A stretch of DNA of 22,500 nucleotides from assembly GCA_015499985.1 (NCBI GenBank), contig JAAAUF010000660.1, positions 1 through 22,500 on the forward strand, written 5' to 3'. Numbering within the stretch: the first letter of the stretch is position 1; every line of letters begins with the position of its first letter. The notes under the pieces were generated by a model, which was not told the origin of the DNA, searched no databases, and saw nothing but the letters and a program-made list of their open reading frames with translations. The position numbers and the translations under genes were made by a program. Shown here in pieces: positions 1-11,100 of the stretch. Source of the DNA: Haplosporangium gracile. Taxonomy: Eukaryota; Mortierellomycota; Mortierellomycetes; Mortierellales; Mortierellaceae.

Positions 1-186
1 TTTTAATATGCGAACTCACAGTATCTCCTTTGAGCGTACTTTCATACCACATGTGTATATGTGCCCTCGCTCGTCTCCTGATTTTTTTTTTGTTATGTCG
101 TCTAACTTCACCCCTTCCTTTCCTTCCCCTCCCTACCTCACTCTCTCACTTTCTCGCTCTCACCTCTTTTCTCCCCCTTGGACTAG

Positions 187-798
187 AACCGATCCCGGCC
201 CTGAATGACATTGACCAGCACTACGTTCCAAATGCAGTTCGAAGTTTTGGAAAAGTCTCTATCCTCTACATTCCTGGTAAGTTTACACAGTCCTTTCGTA
301 AATACTCACCCTAGAGAAAGAAGTCAGACTCACATATGCATTCTGTCTGCAAAACACAAAGTGCAACCACCCTGGGCTGCTCAACTTCACTAACATCCCC
401 CCTCCCGTCCCTCTACCCCCCAAATAGCAACATGCGTAGCATTTATTGCATTTTTCCTCTCCCTCTTAGCACTTCACCCAAGCTTCCGAAAACGCTGGCT
501 CCACGCCATTACCACATTCCTCTCCCTCCTCGTCACCCTCTCCTGCCTCCTTCTCATGATCGTCGTCTTCACCCTCTTCGGATCCCGCAAGACCCAATTC
601 GAGAAACATTTGGTCCCAACACCGGCAAGGGTCAGTTTTGGTCCCGGTGTATGGATCACATTGGCGTTGGTCCCCTTGACAGTGTTTGGAAGTTTGTTTG
701 GGGCGTTTGCGGTTTGTTGTCCTGGACGGTTTGAGAGGAGACCTAGAAGTGAGGAGGTTCCAGAGTCTAAGGAGGAGGTTTATGAACCCAGCACGTAA
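187..798 (+). CDS. SUR7/PalI-type four-TM membrane protein, 3' part
   Basis: This is the C-terminal part of a membrane protein; its start lies left of, or hidden near, the window edge. Two exons can be read, 187-276 and 428-798, joined by an intron (GTAAGT donor at 277, acceptor AG at 426-427) that restores the frame across a GCA codon. The product reads PIPALNDIDQHYVP, then three hydrophobic stretches: one across the exon junction, one around 510-580, and one around 640-720 ending in FGAFAVCC. A short charged tail rich in Glu and Lys follows. The pattern of an ectodomain followed by three closely spaced membrane helices and a cytosolic tail fits SUR7/PalI (Rim9) proteins, which sit in fungal plasma membranes at eisosomes or in the ambient-pH sensing complex. 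Which subfamily it belongs to cannot be decided without the first exon. An acceptor at 185-186 (ctag) suggests that 1-186 is mainly intron. Confidence 0.7.
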
Positions 799-972
799 AA
801 ATGTGTATTGGATTGAACAAAGGGGATATTGATAAATGGATGATGAGTATGATGGAAACACACATTTTTTACTGTAGTCTTTCTCCTTGAGAGACTTTTC
901 TTTGCGTCTTTCTCCATACTTCGTCATTTTCCTGGTCCCCTCTCTCCCTTCCAATAGTCCCTTCTTTAGTAT

Positions 973-1019
973 CGTCATCACCATCATCATCATAGCCGTC
1001 ATCATCGCCGTCATCATTG
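973..1019. repeat. CAT/CGTCAT microsatellite-like tract
   Basis: A run of imperfect ATC/GTC trinucleotides (tcatcaccatcatcatcat, then repeated gccgtcatcat) lies in the 476-bp gap (799-1274) between the PalI-type gene and the convergent RAP1GDS1-like gene. On the opposite strand it creates a shadow ORF rich in Met and Asp. I see no gene in the rest of the gap; the sequence after about 1020 is AT-rich. Confidence 0.7.
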
Positions 1020-1274
1020 TAATCACACATCTCTCGGCGTCCTATTACCATAGTAGCTTATCTAAATCATTATCTAATACAATTCATATATATAAATGCA
1101 TTCCTTCCCACTCTTTCCCCACGCTCGATTGCCAAACAAGCTATGAAGAACAAGGGTTGGATGTTGATTACAATCTTGAACGAATGATAAAAAAGATTTA
1201 TATAAGCTGTAAGAAAAGAAAAAGTAAGCTGCTATGTCTACTCAACAGTCTCCTTCTTCTCATCACTTTCTATT

Positions 1275-4200
1275 CTACGCCAAACGGGAGAGCACCTCCT
1301 GGACCGCATTCCGGACCAAAGGTCTCTTCTTTCCCTCACTACCCTCACTCTCCGCATCCAACTGCTTCAAAACCTCAGTCAATGAATCCTTGATGCCCGA
1401 ATCCTTCAAAAACGTCAAATACGCAGAATCCTCTCCTTTCCGAGAGGCCGTATCCAAAGCGTTCCTCAGGAGCACACAGACGTTTGTCCTGACCTCGTCG
1501 GGGCATTTTCCATCCTGGTTCTTGATCAAACTGAGTAGGCTTTCCAAAAGTGTCAAGGGTTTGGTCTGGTCGAGAGGTTCTTCGGAGATGGTGGTCTCGG
1601 GGTCGGGTTGGGGTGTCACTTCGACCGACACCAGCGAGTCCAGCACTGCATTCTTGTCTATTAAGCCCCAATTAGAAAGGGAAACAAAGAGAAAAAAAGT
1701 GATCAGTTATACATATCAACAAACCTAAGATAGCTATGTTCCTGAACTGCATGCAATTGGAAACCATAAGAAAGCAGAGCAGTGCGGTTTACCTTGCGAG
1801 GGGCTAGTGACCAAAAGAGTTAACGCGATAACACCCTCGTTCTGGAGAACGACATACTTGGGGTTTCGGGTCATAGCAGCAATGGGGAGCACAACGCCGG
1901 CCTTGTTCAACGTCTGCTGCAAAGCCGTGATAGATCCAGTGTCAAATCCCCGCATGCCCTCGCTTCCCCAAGTAACCTTGACCAGGTTACACAACGTCCT
2001 GGTACCCTCGCTCTTCAATGCAAAATCATCACTCCTGCTAATCACATCCACCAAGGTCGACAGCGGGGTCTCAATATCGCTCTCAGTGTTGGACGTCGAT
2101 GACAGGGTCTCAAAGGGTTCACGTCCAGAGATGATACGGATCGTGTTGTGTCCGTCGTTGGTGCTGAGACGCTTGAGGATGCCGACAACATTCGCCTGGA
2201 GTGGGAGAGCATTATCTTTCTTGAGCAGTGGGAAGCATGCCTGAATCACGCCCGCATTTCCCATCAATTCCCTGTTCCTCTCTACAGTATCATCCAAGCA
2301 ACAAAAAAAAGGGCGCGTCAATATCTTGTTATGGCATTAATCAAGTTGACGATTAAAAATAAAATGAAGTACTTACCTGCAAGGGCAAGGTTGCGGAGAA
2401 CTCCTGTGGCGGCATGACTGGCTTTCAAATCAGTTGCCTTGCGGACGACATGGATCAAAGGTTCAACCGCATGGTATTCGTGCACCAACTTGACGCAGTG
2501 GTTATCTACAGCACACAAATAGGGGGAAGAGAGGTGCAAAACGCATGAGTAATCCTGTACGTGGCATTGCCGTTGAAAACGTCTCGCATAAGCATATGCA
2601 AGTGCAAGCACATTCATGCACGTTCACTATCCAATTTTACCTGATCGTGCAACATTGCCCAAACAAAGTGCAGCACATGTTTGCAAATCTTCCCGATCAG
2701 ACAGCTTGAGCCAAGTAAGGAATCTCTCCATGACTTCCTTGTTGTTAAAAACCGGCACCATGTTCTCATCTGTCGACATGATCATAAGAAGTACTCGTTA
2801 GTTATCGATTCACATTTGCCATCCTTACTTCATTATGCAACAAAAAGAACAGAGTAAAAAATGCTTTGCAAAAAAAAAACCCCGCTCTCGCTTTTTTCTT
2901 ACCAGCAAGGGTGGCAGACACAACGACTTCAACAAGCGCAGCCTTGGTCTCTCCAAACTTCTTGTCATCCTCCTTCTTCTCCTCTTCTGACTTTCCTTCG
3001 TCCGAGATCCCGGTGTGTTCAAGAATCTCTATCAGGGGGATGAAAAGCCCTTCCTTCTGAATGGCGACTTGAGCAGCCTCCTTGGAGGCCACAGCACGCA
3101 GAACATCGGTCGCTGCGTCGAAAAGATCCATGTAACCCTCAACGTCCTTTGAAGTCCTGACCAACAATTGAACCACCGTGTTGATTCCTGAAAGCTTGAT
3201 GACCGACTGAGAGCCACCGTCTATATTCAGATCACAAAGTATAGCAAAATATTAGAGTTCTGTCGATCATATCAATTAAAGTCAGAAAAGCGTTGCCAAA
3301 CGGAAAGAGGTAAAAGTGTGTGCAGACATACCACTCTCACATAGGTTGGCAGTGACACGGGCAGCAATAGTCATGCTGACCTCGTTTTCGTCAATGTCGT
3401 CAGATTTCAGCACCTTGAGCAGTGACTCAATGGTGCCCAATTCGATCACTTTTGTCTGTGCGGCCTCTATTAGCAGGAAACCAGAAAGAGAAGAAAGACA
3501 TCAGCATGACTCCATCATTTAGGATCCTTTCTTATCCACCCAATCCCAATCCTGGTCCTCCTTGCAACACCAATATGTGAACATATGACCAGGGAATTCG
3601 TGATGCCGCTGTTTTCATACCGCAAGCCATGGTGGTATTCAAAAGGGCGCCGCATGCAGTCTTGACAGCATCTGGGTGAGTCGAGCTCCTAAGGATATCA
3701 TTGATCGTCTCGAATGCACCAGCCTCAAGCACCTTGTTCCTGTTTACCTCTACATTGGTTTACGGAATATTGAACAGAAAAGAAAAGGTCGTCAACACTA
3801 ATAAACAAGCTTGCGAGAAGAACATGTCGATAAGCGGGCTCGAGCGTCCAGAGCAAAAGTATCAAGGCATATTTACCATGATCAACACAGATGTTAGCAA
3901 ACACACGGAGTGCCTGGATATCTACATGAGGCAGACGCTGCTTGTTCAATGCCTCGATCTGTACCAACAGAGCGACAGCTCGAGACTCTCCAATTGGTGT
4001 CCTTGCCTTTTCTAGTTATCAAAAAAAAGAAAAACGAAGAGGAGATCGTGCGTCAGAAAAGGAGGTCATGTGTGGCTGGTATGTGTTGTGTGTATATGTT
4101 TACTATTTGCAAACATTGGTGTATTCCTTAAGAAGACGAAGAAAGGGGAAGGGGATATAGAAACAGGTCCATGACCACCAGCTATGATGGCTATGGTCCC

Positions 4201-4763
4201 TCCTCGTCCTCATTCTACTCCTTGCTTCAGCCCGCTCTTTTCGTCAATTGATATCGATAGAGATTCGTTTTTATCAAAGTACCTTCTCTAGCAGAATCGG
4301 CCAAGAACTGAAAAGTGTTTGAGACCTGATCCCAGCTATCTTGATCGTTTCCGTCCTGTTCAAGTTTTGCCAACGCTGCCTCCAATCGATCGACCACTCC
4401 TGGAAGATGGGTCTCTACTGCTGATGGGTCTATTATAATTGTCATGGAAGGAGAGGTTTACAAGGGATAAGAGACCATTGTAAAAGAGCCACGCGGATCG
4501 AAAATTTCAATTGATCCAATGATAAAAATAAAAAAAGAGAGAGAGAGAGAAAAGGACACGTTACTGGACGAAGAAAGCTTGACATCCTGAACCAGGTTGG
4601 CGAAACCGGCATCGTCCTGAGGTGTGAGATCTATAAGGTGTTCCAACAACAAAAATTGATGTCTCCCCTGGTCAGTGTTTATGACTTGAAGGATGGGGGT
4701 ATGGGCCACATGCATTTCAGTTCCTGAACACAAAGAAAAAGGCGAACCTGTGTTTGAAGACAT
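1275..4763 (-). CDS. RAP1GDS1: Armadillo-repeat protein, SmgGDS/RAP1GDS1-like
   Basis: Family members bind small GTPases with polybasic tails (Rap1, Rho, Ras) in the cytosol, and act as exchange factors or chaperones for their prenylation and trafficking. Exons in transcript order: 4763-4565, 4429-4283, 4011-3877, 3749-3621, 3466-3332, 3220-2903, 2769-2641, 2505-2377, 2281-1793, 1657-1275. All junctions are GT-AG and all nine introns are phase 1. The product is about 730 aa (the human protein is about 607). Armadillo units are plain: IDIQALRVFANICVDH-like, VKTACGALLNTTMACG, MTIAARVTANLCES, LQTCAALCLGNVARS, HAATGVLRNLALAG and EGTRTLCNLVKVTWG. DENMVPVFNN followed by CLGN is the family hallmark I relied on. 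An acidic Lys/Glu insert (SEEEKKEDDKK) lies in exon 6. Exon 1 is the weakest: an alternative acceptor at 4632-4631 would remove an in-frame stretch and start the core at DLTPQDDAG. The stop is TAG. Confidence 0.85.
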
Positions 4764-4902
4764 TGATGAACGCTCTTTTGTCGTGGTAAATGTGAATATA
4801 AAAGATGAGAAAAGAGTCGAAAGGAGGGTAGGATGGATGTGTTATAAGTGAGTATGCGAGTGATGAAAGGTGGGCAAAGTTATTGATGAAAGGAAAGAAG
4901 AG

Positions 4903-4933
<31 letters not shown>

Positions 4934-5124
4934 GCGTGATGACTTTGGTTCAACTCCCTTCTTTTGTGCCAGAAAGATCACGCGTTACGCTCCTTCTCGA
5001 AGACACGTAAAAAAAAAAATGTGACTTACTTTATTTATTAGCGGATTATTAAAAACCATGGGCCCGCTCGCATCTTTCACTTACTCTTCCTCCACAAACT
5101 CTCTCTCTCTCTCTGCTTCACAAT
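4764..5124. promoter_or_regulatory. Divergent intergenic region with shared promoters
   Basis: This 361-bp AT-rich gap separates the start of the minus-strand RAP1GDS1-like gene from the plus-strand CoA-binding gene, so it should hold both promoters. It contains a 26-A tract, TTTATTTATTA around 5030-5040, and a CT-repeat leader (about 5099-5115) immediately before the CoA-binding start codon. No coding sequence is seen. The promoter role is inferred from gene orientation. Confidence 0.55.
4903..4928. repeat. Poly(A)/poly(T) tract, 26 nt
   Basis: An uninterrupted run of A on the plus strand lies about 140 nt upstream of the RAP1GDS1-like start. A nucleosome-excluding promoter element is the simplest reading. 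There is no visible insertion boundary to make it a retroposon tail. Confidence 0.85.
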
Positions 5125-5685
5125 ATGGCCTCCCAAGCTGCAACTGCACTCCTCATCCGCGAGTTCTTCTCCTCCGCCGAGCAAAAGTTCGCCGTCGTCG
5201 GCGCATCCACAAACCGCTCAAAGTTCGGCAACAAAGTCCTCCGCTGGTAAATACCACTTCCTTCAACTTTGCGCGATCCTGGCCCCTCCATGTCATATCA
5301 ACACACTCTGCTTCCTTCCTTCCTTCCTAACTTCCCACGCTCCAACCCTTCCAAAACACTGAAAACAAACAGGTACCAGGAAAACGGTTATTCCTCCGTT
5401 ATCGCAGTAAACCCAAAAGAAACCACCATCGAATCCCTCCCCTGCGTGCCCATCCTCTCATCCCTTCCCGGCCAACCGTCCGACTACCATGTATCCATCA
5501 TCACCCCTCCAACAGTCACTCATTCCGTATTGGAAGAAGCTCACAAGAATGGAATTCGTCGTGTCTGGCTTCAACCGGGCGTAGAGTCCGACGTTGCGCT
5601 CGAGTTTGCCAAGGAGAAGGGGATCCAGGTGATTGCGAGTGGGCCTTGTGTTCTCGAGAACGGGATACCTTCTGCCCAGTTGTAA
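5125..5685 (+). CDS. CoA-binding domain (YccU-type Rossmann) protein
   Basis: A small single-domain protein of 144 aa, encoded by two exons, 5125-5246 and 5373-5685. The intron (GTAAAT...ACAG) splits a Trp codon and keeps the frame. Near residue 23 the motif FAVVGASTNRSKFGNKVLRW gives the nucleotide-binding loop of the CoA_binding_2 Rossmann fold. It is followed by GYSSVIAVNP, ITPP, RVWLQPG and a C-terminal GPCVLEN, all in the usual order for bacterial YccU-like proteins, and the length is typical. These proteins bind CoA like the succinyl-CoA synthetase alpha-subunit domain, but they lack the rest of that enzyme and their cellular role is not established. I chose the start because it follows a CT-rich leader (cacaatATGG) and sits just ahead of the conserved domain; there is no targeting signal. 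Confidence 0.9.
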
Positions 5686-5725
5686 AGACTGGGATGTGAC
5701 GGATTTGTCCGTAAAGATGTTTGAC

Positions 5726-5731
5726 AATAAA
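5726..5731 (+). terminator. AATAAA polyadenylation signal of the CoA-binding gene
   Basis: An AATAAA hexamer lies 40 nt after the stop codon on the coding strand and is followed by a T/G-rich stretch, the layout expected for cleavage and polyadenylation. Confidence 0.65.
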
Positions 5732-5794
5732 ATGTCGTTTTTGTCATTTTGCAAGAAAGAAGAAGACTGAGACCGTAGATGCTATGATTAATTA

Positions 5795-5815
5795 CTCCGC
5801 CTACGTTGGGCGGAG
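5795..5815. other. Perfect 7-bp hairpin between convergent genes
   Basis: CTCCGCC pairs perfectly with GGCGGAG around a 7-nt loop. It lies in the 501-bp gap (5686-6186) between the convergent CoA-binding and TPA1-like genes, about 65 nt past the AATAAA. It may mark transcript ends or be chance. No gene is seen in the remainder of the gap. Confidence 0.5.
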
Positions 5816-6143
5816 GCAGATATAGAGGCAGAGGAAGCAGGGGCAGAGTTTGAGGCTGGGACAGAGATTTCTTCGTTGAACATCCTCTTGTCATATCACC
5901 GACCAGTGTACCATACCCGCCATCCGCCCATCCATCTAAAACTCTCAGTACTGAAGGCAGGTCCTGAGATGCACTTCCTGTCAAAGTCGACGCCGCTGAG
6001 CAAGCAGCAGAAGGGATTAAGTTGCTGAGTGTGGAATGAAGAATGTATGAGAGGAAAAGAGGAAAAAAGAGTGAGAAAAAAAGCTGCCTGTCCAAAATCC
6101 ATTTGTGGCACGGGGCATGGCCAACTGCACCATTTGCATGTCG

Positions 6144-6174
6144 TTTATTTACAATTTTCGATTCGTTATTTATT
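6144..6174 (-). terminator. Two AATAAA signals of the TPA1-like gene
   Basis: Read on the minus strand, AATAAA occurs at 6174-6169 and again at 6149-6144, that is 13 and 38 nt beyond the TPA1-like stop codon. The surrounding sequence is AT-rich. These are the likely polyadenylation signals. Confidence 0.6.
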
Positions 6175-6186
6175 TGCTCATGGCTT

Positions 6187-7867
6187 TTAGTTCTCGTCGC
6201 CGTTAGCTTCCTCGTCGCCTTCCTCTCCTTCCCATTCCTCCTCGTCTTCATCGTCCTCGTCTTCATCATCCTCGTTCACGGTATACATAGCACTCAGCTC
6301 ACGTCGCCTAGACTCTCCAACACGCGCATTCAAGTACCTCACAAATCTCAACGTGCCCTCGTCTCTCAACACCATCGTCAAAGTATTGTTCCTTGGATAC
6401 AACGTCAACAGGTTAGCCTTGTCCGCGACATAATGGGTCGATCCAGCGTTCCAGCTCTCCTCCCACTCATCTTTGCCTTCTCCCAGATGCGGGAAGCTAA
6501 AAACAACATCCAGTCCGTTCCTCTCCAGGGCATGATCGTGCAGCAGGGTATAGTCCCCCTTCTTGAACATCCTCAGTTCTGTGTTCGCCGACAAGAAGGT
6601 CAGATTCGTTACTTTGGTGAGATAGGCCTCAAACACCTTGGACTTGAACAGTCGCTGGAGTCGTGAGAGTGTCGTAGGGATCTGGTCCTGATTCCGTTGT
6701 GAGACCCGACTGTACCGACGGACATGTTGTGGTCCCATCACGACATCCCAAAGCGCCTTGTCAGTTCCTGCCCCTTCCACAGATCCCATGGCTTCCAGTT
6801 CCTGAACCAACTGCTCATACACCTCGGGCCGGAGGAACTTTTGGAGTTCGATCGAGCTCTGTTCCAAAAAGACGTTTCCAATATTGGTCATGGCCGATTC
6901 ACTCAGGTAGTCAGGGTTTAACAGCGATTCCAACGAGATGTCCTGTGCGGATGGTTCTAGCGGTATGAAGGGCATGGTCTTGGAGACCAGTTTTGTCTGC
7001 AAGGGCCCGTGGAACCAGCCTGAGATGGAGATTCGACTCTTATCCCGCGTCAGAACTTCGGCGACTTGATGGTATGAGACTGAGGAGAGTTCGAAAAACG
7101 CCAGCGTATTCCTGACAGGGACCAACGACTGTGTCACCTCGACCGGGTATCCCGTTTCATCACTACGAAAAAATATGTTTAAAACCCAGGCAATGTTAAG
7201 ATCAATCGAGAAGAAACCAAAACAATGTGTTATCAATTGAAAGGAAGCAAGCTCACACCTACCATCTAAAGAGATCGAGAGCACCTCCATCGGCAGCACT
7301 CCAGTCTTCATCGACAAGGTAGAGGATAAAGGCGATCCGACGACCCTCCTTTTCGTTCTTGATATCGTCATCGTGACAGAGCAGATGACATCCTTCATGG
7401 TATTGGTTCCCGTTCAGGTCAATAATCGAGGGATCAAGATCAATACCTGTCAGCGAAGACATCAAAGAAAAGAACTTTTGCGAGTAGATTGCATTCTTGA
7501 AGGCAGTGATGTGGGGCTTCTTGGAGAGACGCAGATCTTCAGACTGGTAAAACTCGTAGAGGTCGTTTGACTTGTGGAAGTATGCCTCTGTCAGAAGCTC
7601 CTCGCGCAATTTTTGGAGATAGTCGGTTGATTCAAGAAAGTTGGGTAGACTGGCAGCTGGATAAGGGGTGTTGAAGAGACGGGCGTCGCTTTGGTCGTCC
7701 TCAAAGACGAGGCGGTCGCGAAAGGCGGTGTTGAAGGGTTTGGAGAAGGCTGGGTCGCTGTAGCGGGGGTTAAAGACTGGGGGGTCGATTGTCGGCGGTT
7801 CTTGGAGACTGAGCTTCGAGCGCTTCAGAGGCACGCTGTCGTGTCGTGCCAACTCGTGTTTTGCCAT
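6187..7867 (-). CDS. TPA1: Tpa1/OGFOD1-type prolyl hydroxylase (2OG-Fe(II) oxygenase)
   Basis: Family members hydroxylate a proline of ribosomal protein uS12 (Rps23) using 2-oxoglutarate, O2 and Fe(II), and thereby influence translation termination. There are two exons, 7867-7263 and 7162-6187 (donor GTAGGT, acceptor CGTAG), giving 526 aa, close to human OGFOD1 (542). The catalytic N-terminal double-stranded beta-helix carries CHDDDI, giving iron ligands His165 and Asp167. Across the intron follow the third ligand His233 (SVSYHQVAEV) and Arg245 (RISISGWFHGP) for 2-oxoglutarate. The intron falls between the HxD and the distal His. The C-terminal half is a second, degenerate helix domain typical of Tpa1 (RMFKKGDYTLLHDHALE). 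It ends in an acidic tail of about 35 residues, nearly all Asp/Glu. The start is the first Met, followed by a basic patch (VPLKRSKL) that could be nuclear-targeting. Confidence 0.93.
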
Positions 7868-8114
7868 GGCGAGGAATGTAGAGGAAGGGCGAAGAGGGTG
7901 TGAAGAGAAGGCTCAAAAGAACGCCTATGCTTCGAGTTAAAACTAAGAAGGCCAATTCGATACATGAGAGAAAGTGTAAACATTTGGAAGAAAGCAGTCG
8001 CGCGGAATTGTTCTTTTTGGGCCAACTGGAGCAAGGTTTGAGGGAAGTGTGCTCCGTGAACCACGACAATGGCACTACCAACTCTCTCATGGCAACCATT
8101 CTCGACTCGCAACC
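7868..8114. promoter_or_regulatory. Divergent promoter region, TPA1-like and ValRS
   Basis: This 247-bp gap lies between the divergent TPA1-like and valyl-tRNA synthetase starts. The ValRS reading frame stays open upstream to an ATG at 8049, so translation could begin 22 codons earlier. I see no clear TATA element. Sharing of a promoter is inferred from spacing only. Confidence 0.5.
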
Positions 8115-11100
8115 ATGTGGCGATCATTAGGAAAACTACACCCACGGAGACCACTCGCACCAGGAACTACCCCTGCTAGGTTCACATTCAATTCCTACAG
8201 TCGGTCACTCGCCTCAATTAGTGCTACAAGGACAACCACCCCTAAACCAAAGCGGACTATTGACAAATATGATCCCGTAAGAAAATCAAAGCGGCCGTTG
8301 GTTTTCGCATACATATGTCAAAGTTTGGTGTCAAGTTTAGTTTCAGCTAACTCTCTTCTTTCAGTCTATTGTAGAATCTGGGTGGTATGAGTGGTGGGAG
8401 TCTCAAGGTAAAAAAAGCACTTCCTCACTCATATCCACGTTAAAATTCAGGCACGAGAAACATTCTAAATATCCATTCCTCTTCTGTATCTAGGTTTCTT
8501 TGGTTCAAAAGTGATGTCAGGGTCAGGATTAACAACCGACAATGGATCTGGAAACAACGACTCTACAGCGCACTTCACAATGTTGCTACCACCACCTAAC
8601 GTCACCGGCTACCTCCACATCGGCCACGCCCTCACAGCCTCGATCCAGGACTCAATTGTTCGATGGCGTCGCATGCGTGGGGAGAGTGTCTCCTGGGTGC
8701 CTGGAATGGACCACGCTGGAATCAGTACCCAGACTGTTGTTGAGAAGAAGCTGATGCGGGAACGGAAACTGACGCGACACGATCTCGGACGTGAGGCCTT
8801 TATCAAGGAGATCTGGGACTGGAAGGAGCTCCATGGTGACCGTATCACACGACAATTTCGGCGGTTGGGCGCGTCGATGGATTGGGAGAAGAGTTTCTTT
8901 ACGCTGGATGAGAATAGGACCAAGGCTGTCAAGGCGGCGTTTATCCAGCTCTTTGAGGATGGCCTTGTTTATAGAGATACGAGACTTGTCAATTGGTGCT
9001 GTGCCTTGGAGACTGTCATCTCGGATATTGAAGTTGAACACGAGGATATCGAAGGGCGGACCATGCTGAACGTTCCCGGTCGCTTGAAAAAGTAAGTCCC
9101 ATCGTTTGATCCGACTCTCTTCTGTTGATCCAGCATACTGATATATTGACCACATCACCGTGCTTCTCCGCCAATTTTATTAGGGTCGAGTTTGGTGTGT
9201 TGCATGATTTTGCATACAAGGTAGATGGCGATGAATCGCAGGAGCTTGTTGTATCAACAACACGTATTGAAACCATGCTCGGAGACGAGGCTGTGGCGAT
9301 CCACCCGGACGACCCTCGCTACAAGCACCTTCACGGTCAACATGTGATCCACCCTTTCTCGGGCAAGCGACTCCCTATTGTCTGTGATCCCGAGCTTGTC
9401 GAAATGGTGTTTGGAACCGGTGTCGTCAAGGTACAGGCAATCATGGAGTATATCTGTGATGGCAGACAAGGACATGGTGCATGTGCTGATACTGAATCTG
9501 TAAATTATTTCATCATGGGTCAACTTGATTAGGTCACGCCAGCGCACGATCCAAACGACTATGCATGCGGACGGAGGCACGGGCTTCCAATTCTCAACAT
9601 CCTAGACAAGGACGGAACCTTCAATGCGAATTGCGGATCAAAATCATACGAGGTACAAGCCGGTCAACTTCAAGCGTGTCCTTGGCACACTCCACTTATC
9701 GATGATTAATTGTCATCTGTATTTACAACGTTTCATTTTGATTCTTGATCCAACATAGAAAATGAACAGATTCGATGTAAGAGACAAGGTTGTGGAGGAG
9801 CTCAAGGCGCTTGGATTATACAGGGGCAAGAACGAGAAACACGCCATGCGGTTGGCGCGCTGTTCACGGTCTGGAGATGTTATTGAACCCATGGTTATGC
9901 CTCAGTGGTAAGTATACACGTTAGGAATATGAACAACAAGAAATGGAACACTTTTGTATTTGCTGACTGGTTTCTCTTTATATTTTGGTTCCAATAGGTA
10001 TATTAAATGCGACGGGATGGCTCAGCAGGCGTTGAAGGATGCCGAGAACCAGAACCTGGTCTTCCATCCCGAATCTTCTATTAAGGACTGGAACCGTTGG
10101 TTGGGTAAGTTCGTGTGTGGTGCTTTATGCCACTAAAACTTGACAGCTGAGCAATGCCACCATCATATACAGAACTCTTTATCAATTACCTCTGCTCTAT
10201 TGAAAATATGTAGAAAACATTCAGGATTGGTGCATCTCGAGACAGTTGTGGTGGGGCCATCGGATCCCAGCCTACAAACCCGTCTTTGAACAACACAACA
10301 TCCTCCAAACCCATTTCCCAACCGACACGGGTGACGGCCCCTGGTTCGTGGCCGACTCTGAAAAAGAGGCCGCTCGACAGATCCAAAAATTACTCACCAA
10401 AAAGGGTCTCAAGGACACACCGTACAAAATCGTTCAGGATGATGATGTGCTGGACACTTGGTTCTCCTCAGGACTGTTGCCCCTTTCAGCTTTGGGCTGG
10501 ACAGGGTACCCACTTGCGAAGATGACGCCCTGGAGATACCCGACCAACTTGATCGAGACAGGGACGGATATTATGTTCTTTTGGGTTGCCAGAATGGTGA
10601 TGCTATGTACGCACCTGTCCGGCGAGGTGCCGTTCAAGGATATCTTGTTCCATGCGATGGTTCGAGATGCTCAAGGAAGGAAAATGAGCAAGTCTGTCGG
10701 GAATGTGATTGATCCGACCCATGTCATTGAGGGCATCACACTCAAGGATCTGAAGGCAACGCTGGAGGGTGGGAACTTGGCCGCCAAGGAGGTCAAGCGG
10801 TCACAGACACAGATGGAGAAGGACTTTCCAAGAGGTATCCAGGCCAGTGGAGCGGACGCACTTCGGTTCGCGTTGGTATCGTCGACTCAACAGTCGCGTC
10901 AGATTAACTTGGATTTGGCGAATGTTACCTCGGCGCAACATTTCGCCAATAAACTCTGGAACCTGTCGACGTTTTACCGGACCCGTTTGGACGACCTCAA
11001 CTATGTGTCCTCGGTTACTTCAGAGACCGTCCTTGCCCAAGGATTGACCGAGTCCAAGAAGTCAATCTCTGGAAAGCAACAACAACTCTCGCTGGTCGAG

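Noticed and set aside
466..1026. 186-codon minus-strand ORF opposite the PalI-type gene
   Set aside because: It is antisense to a better-supported exon, and its composition (Met/Asp, Arg/Lys/Glu runs) comes from the CAT-repeat and the complementary coding sequence.
6043..6666. 207-codon plus-strand ORF
   Set aside because: Shadow of the acidic C-terminal region of the TPA1-like gene on the other strand; no domain recognisable.
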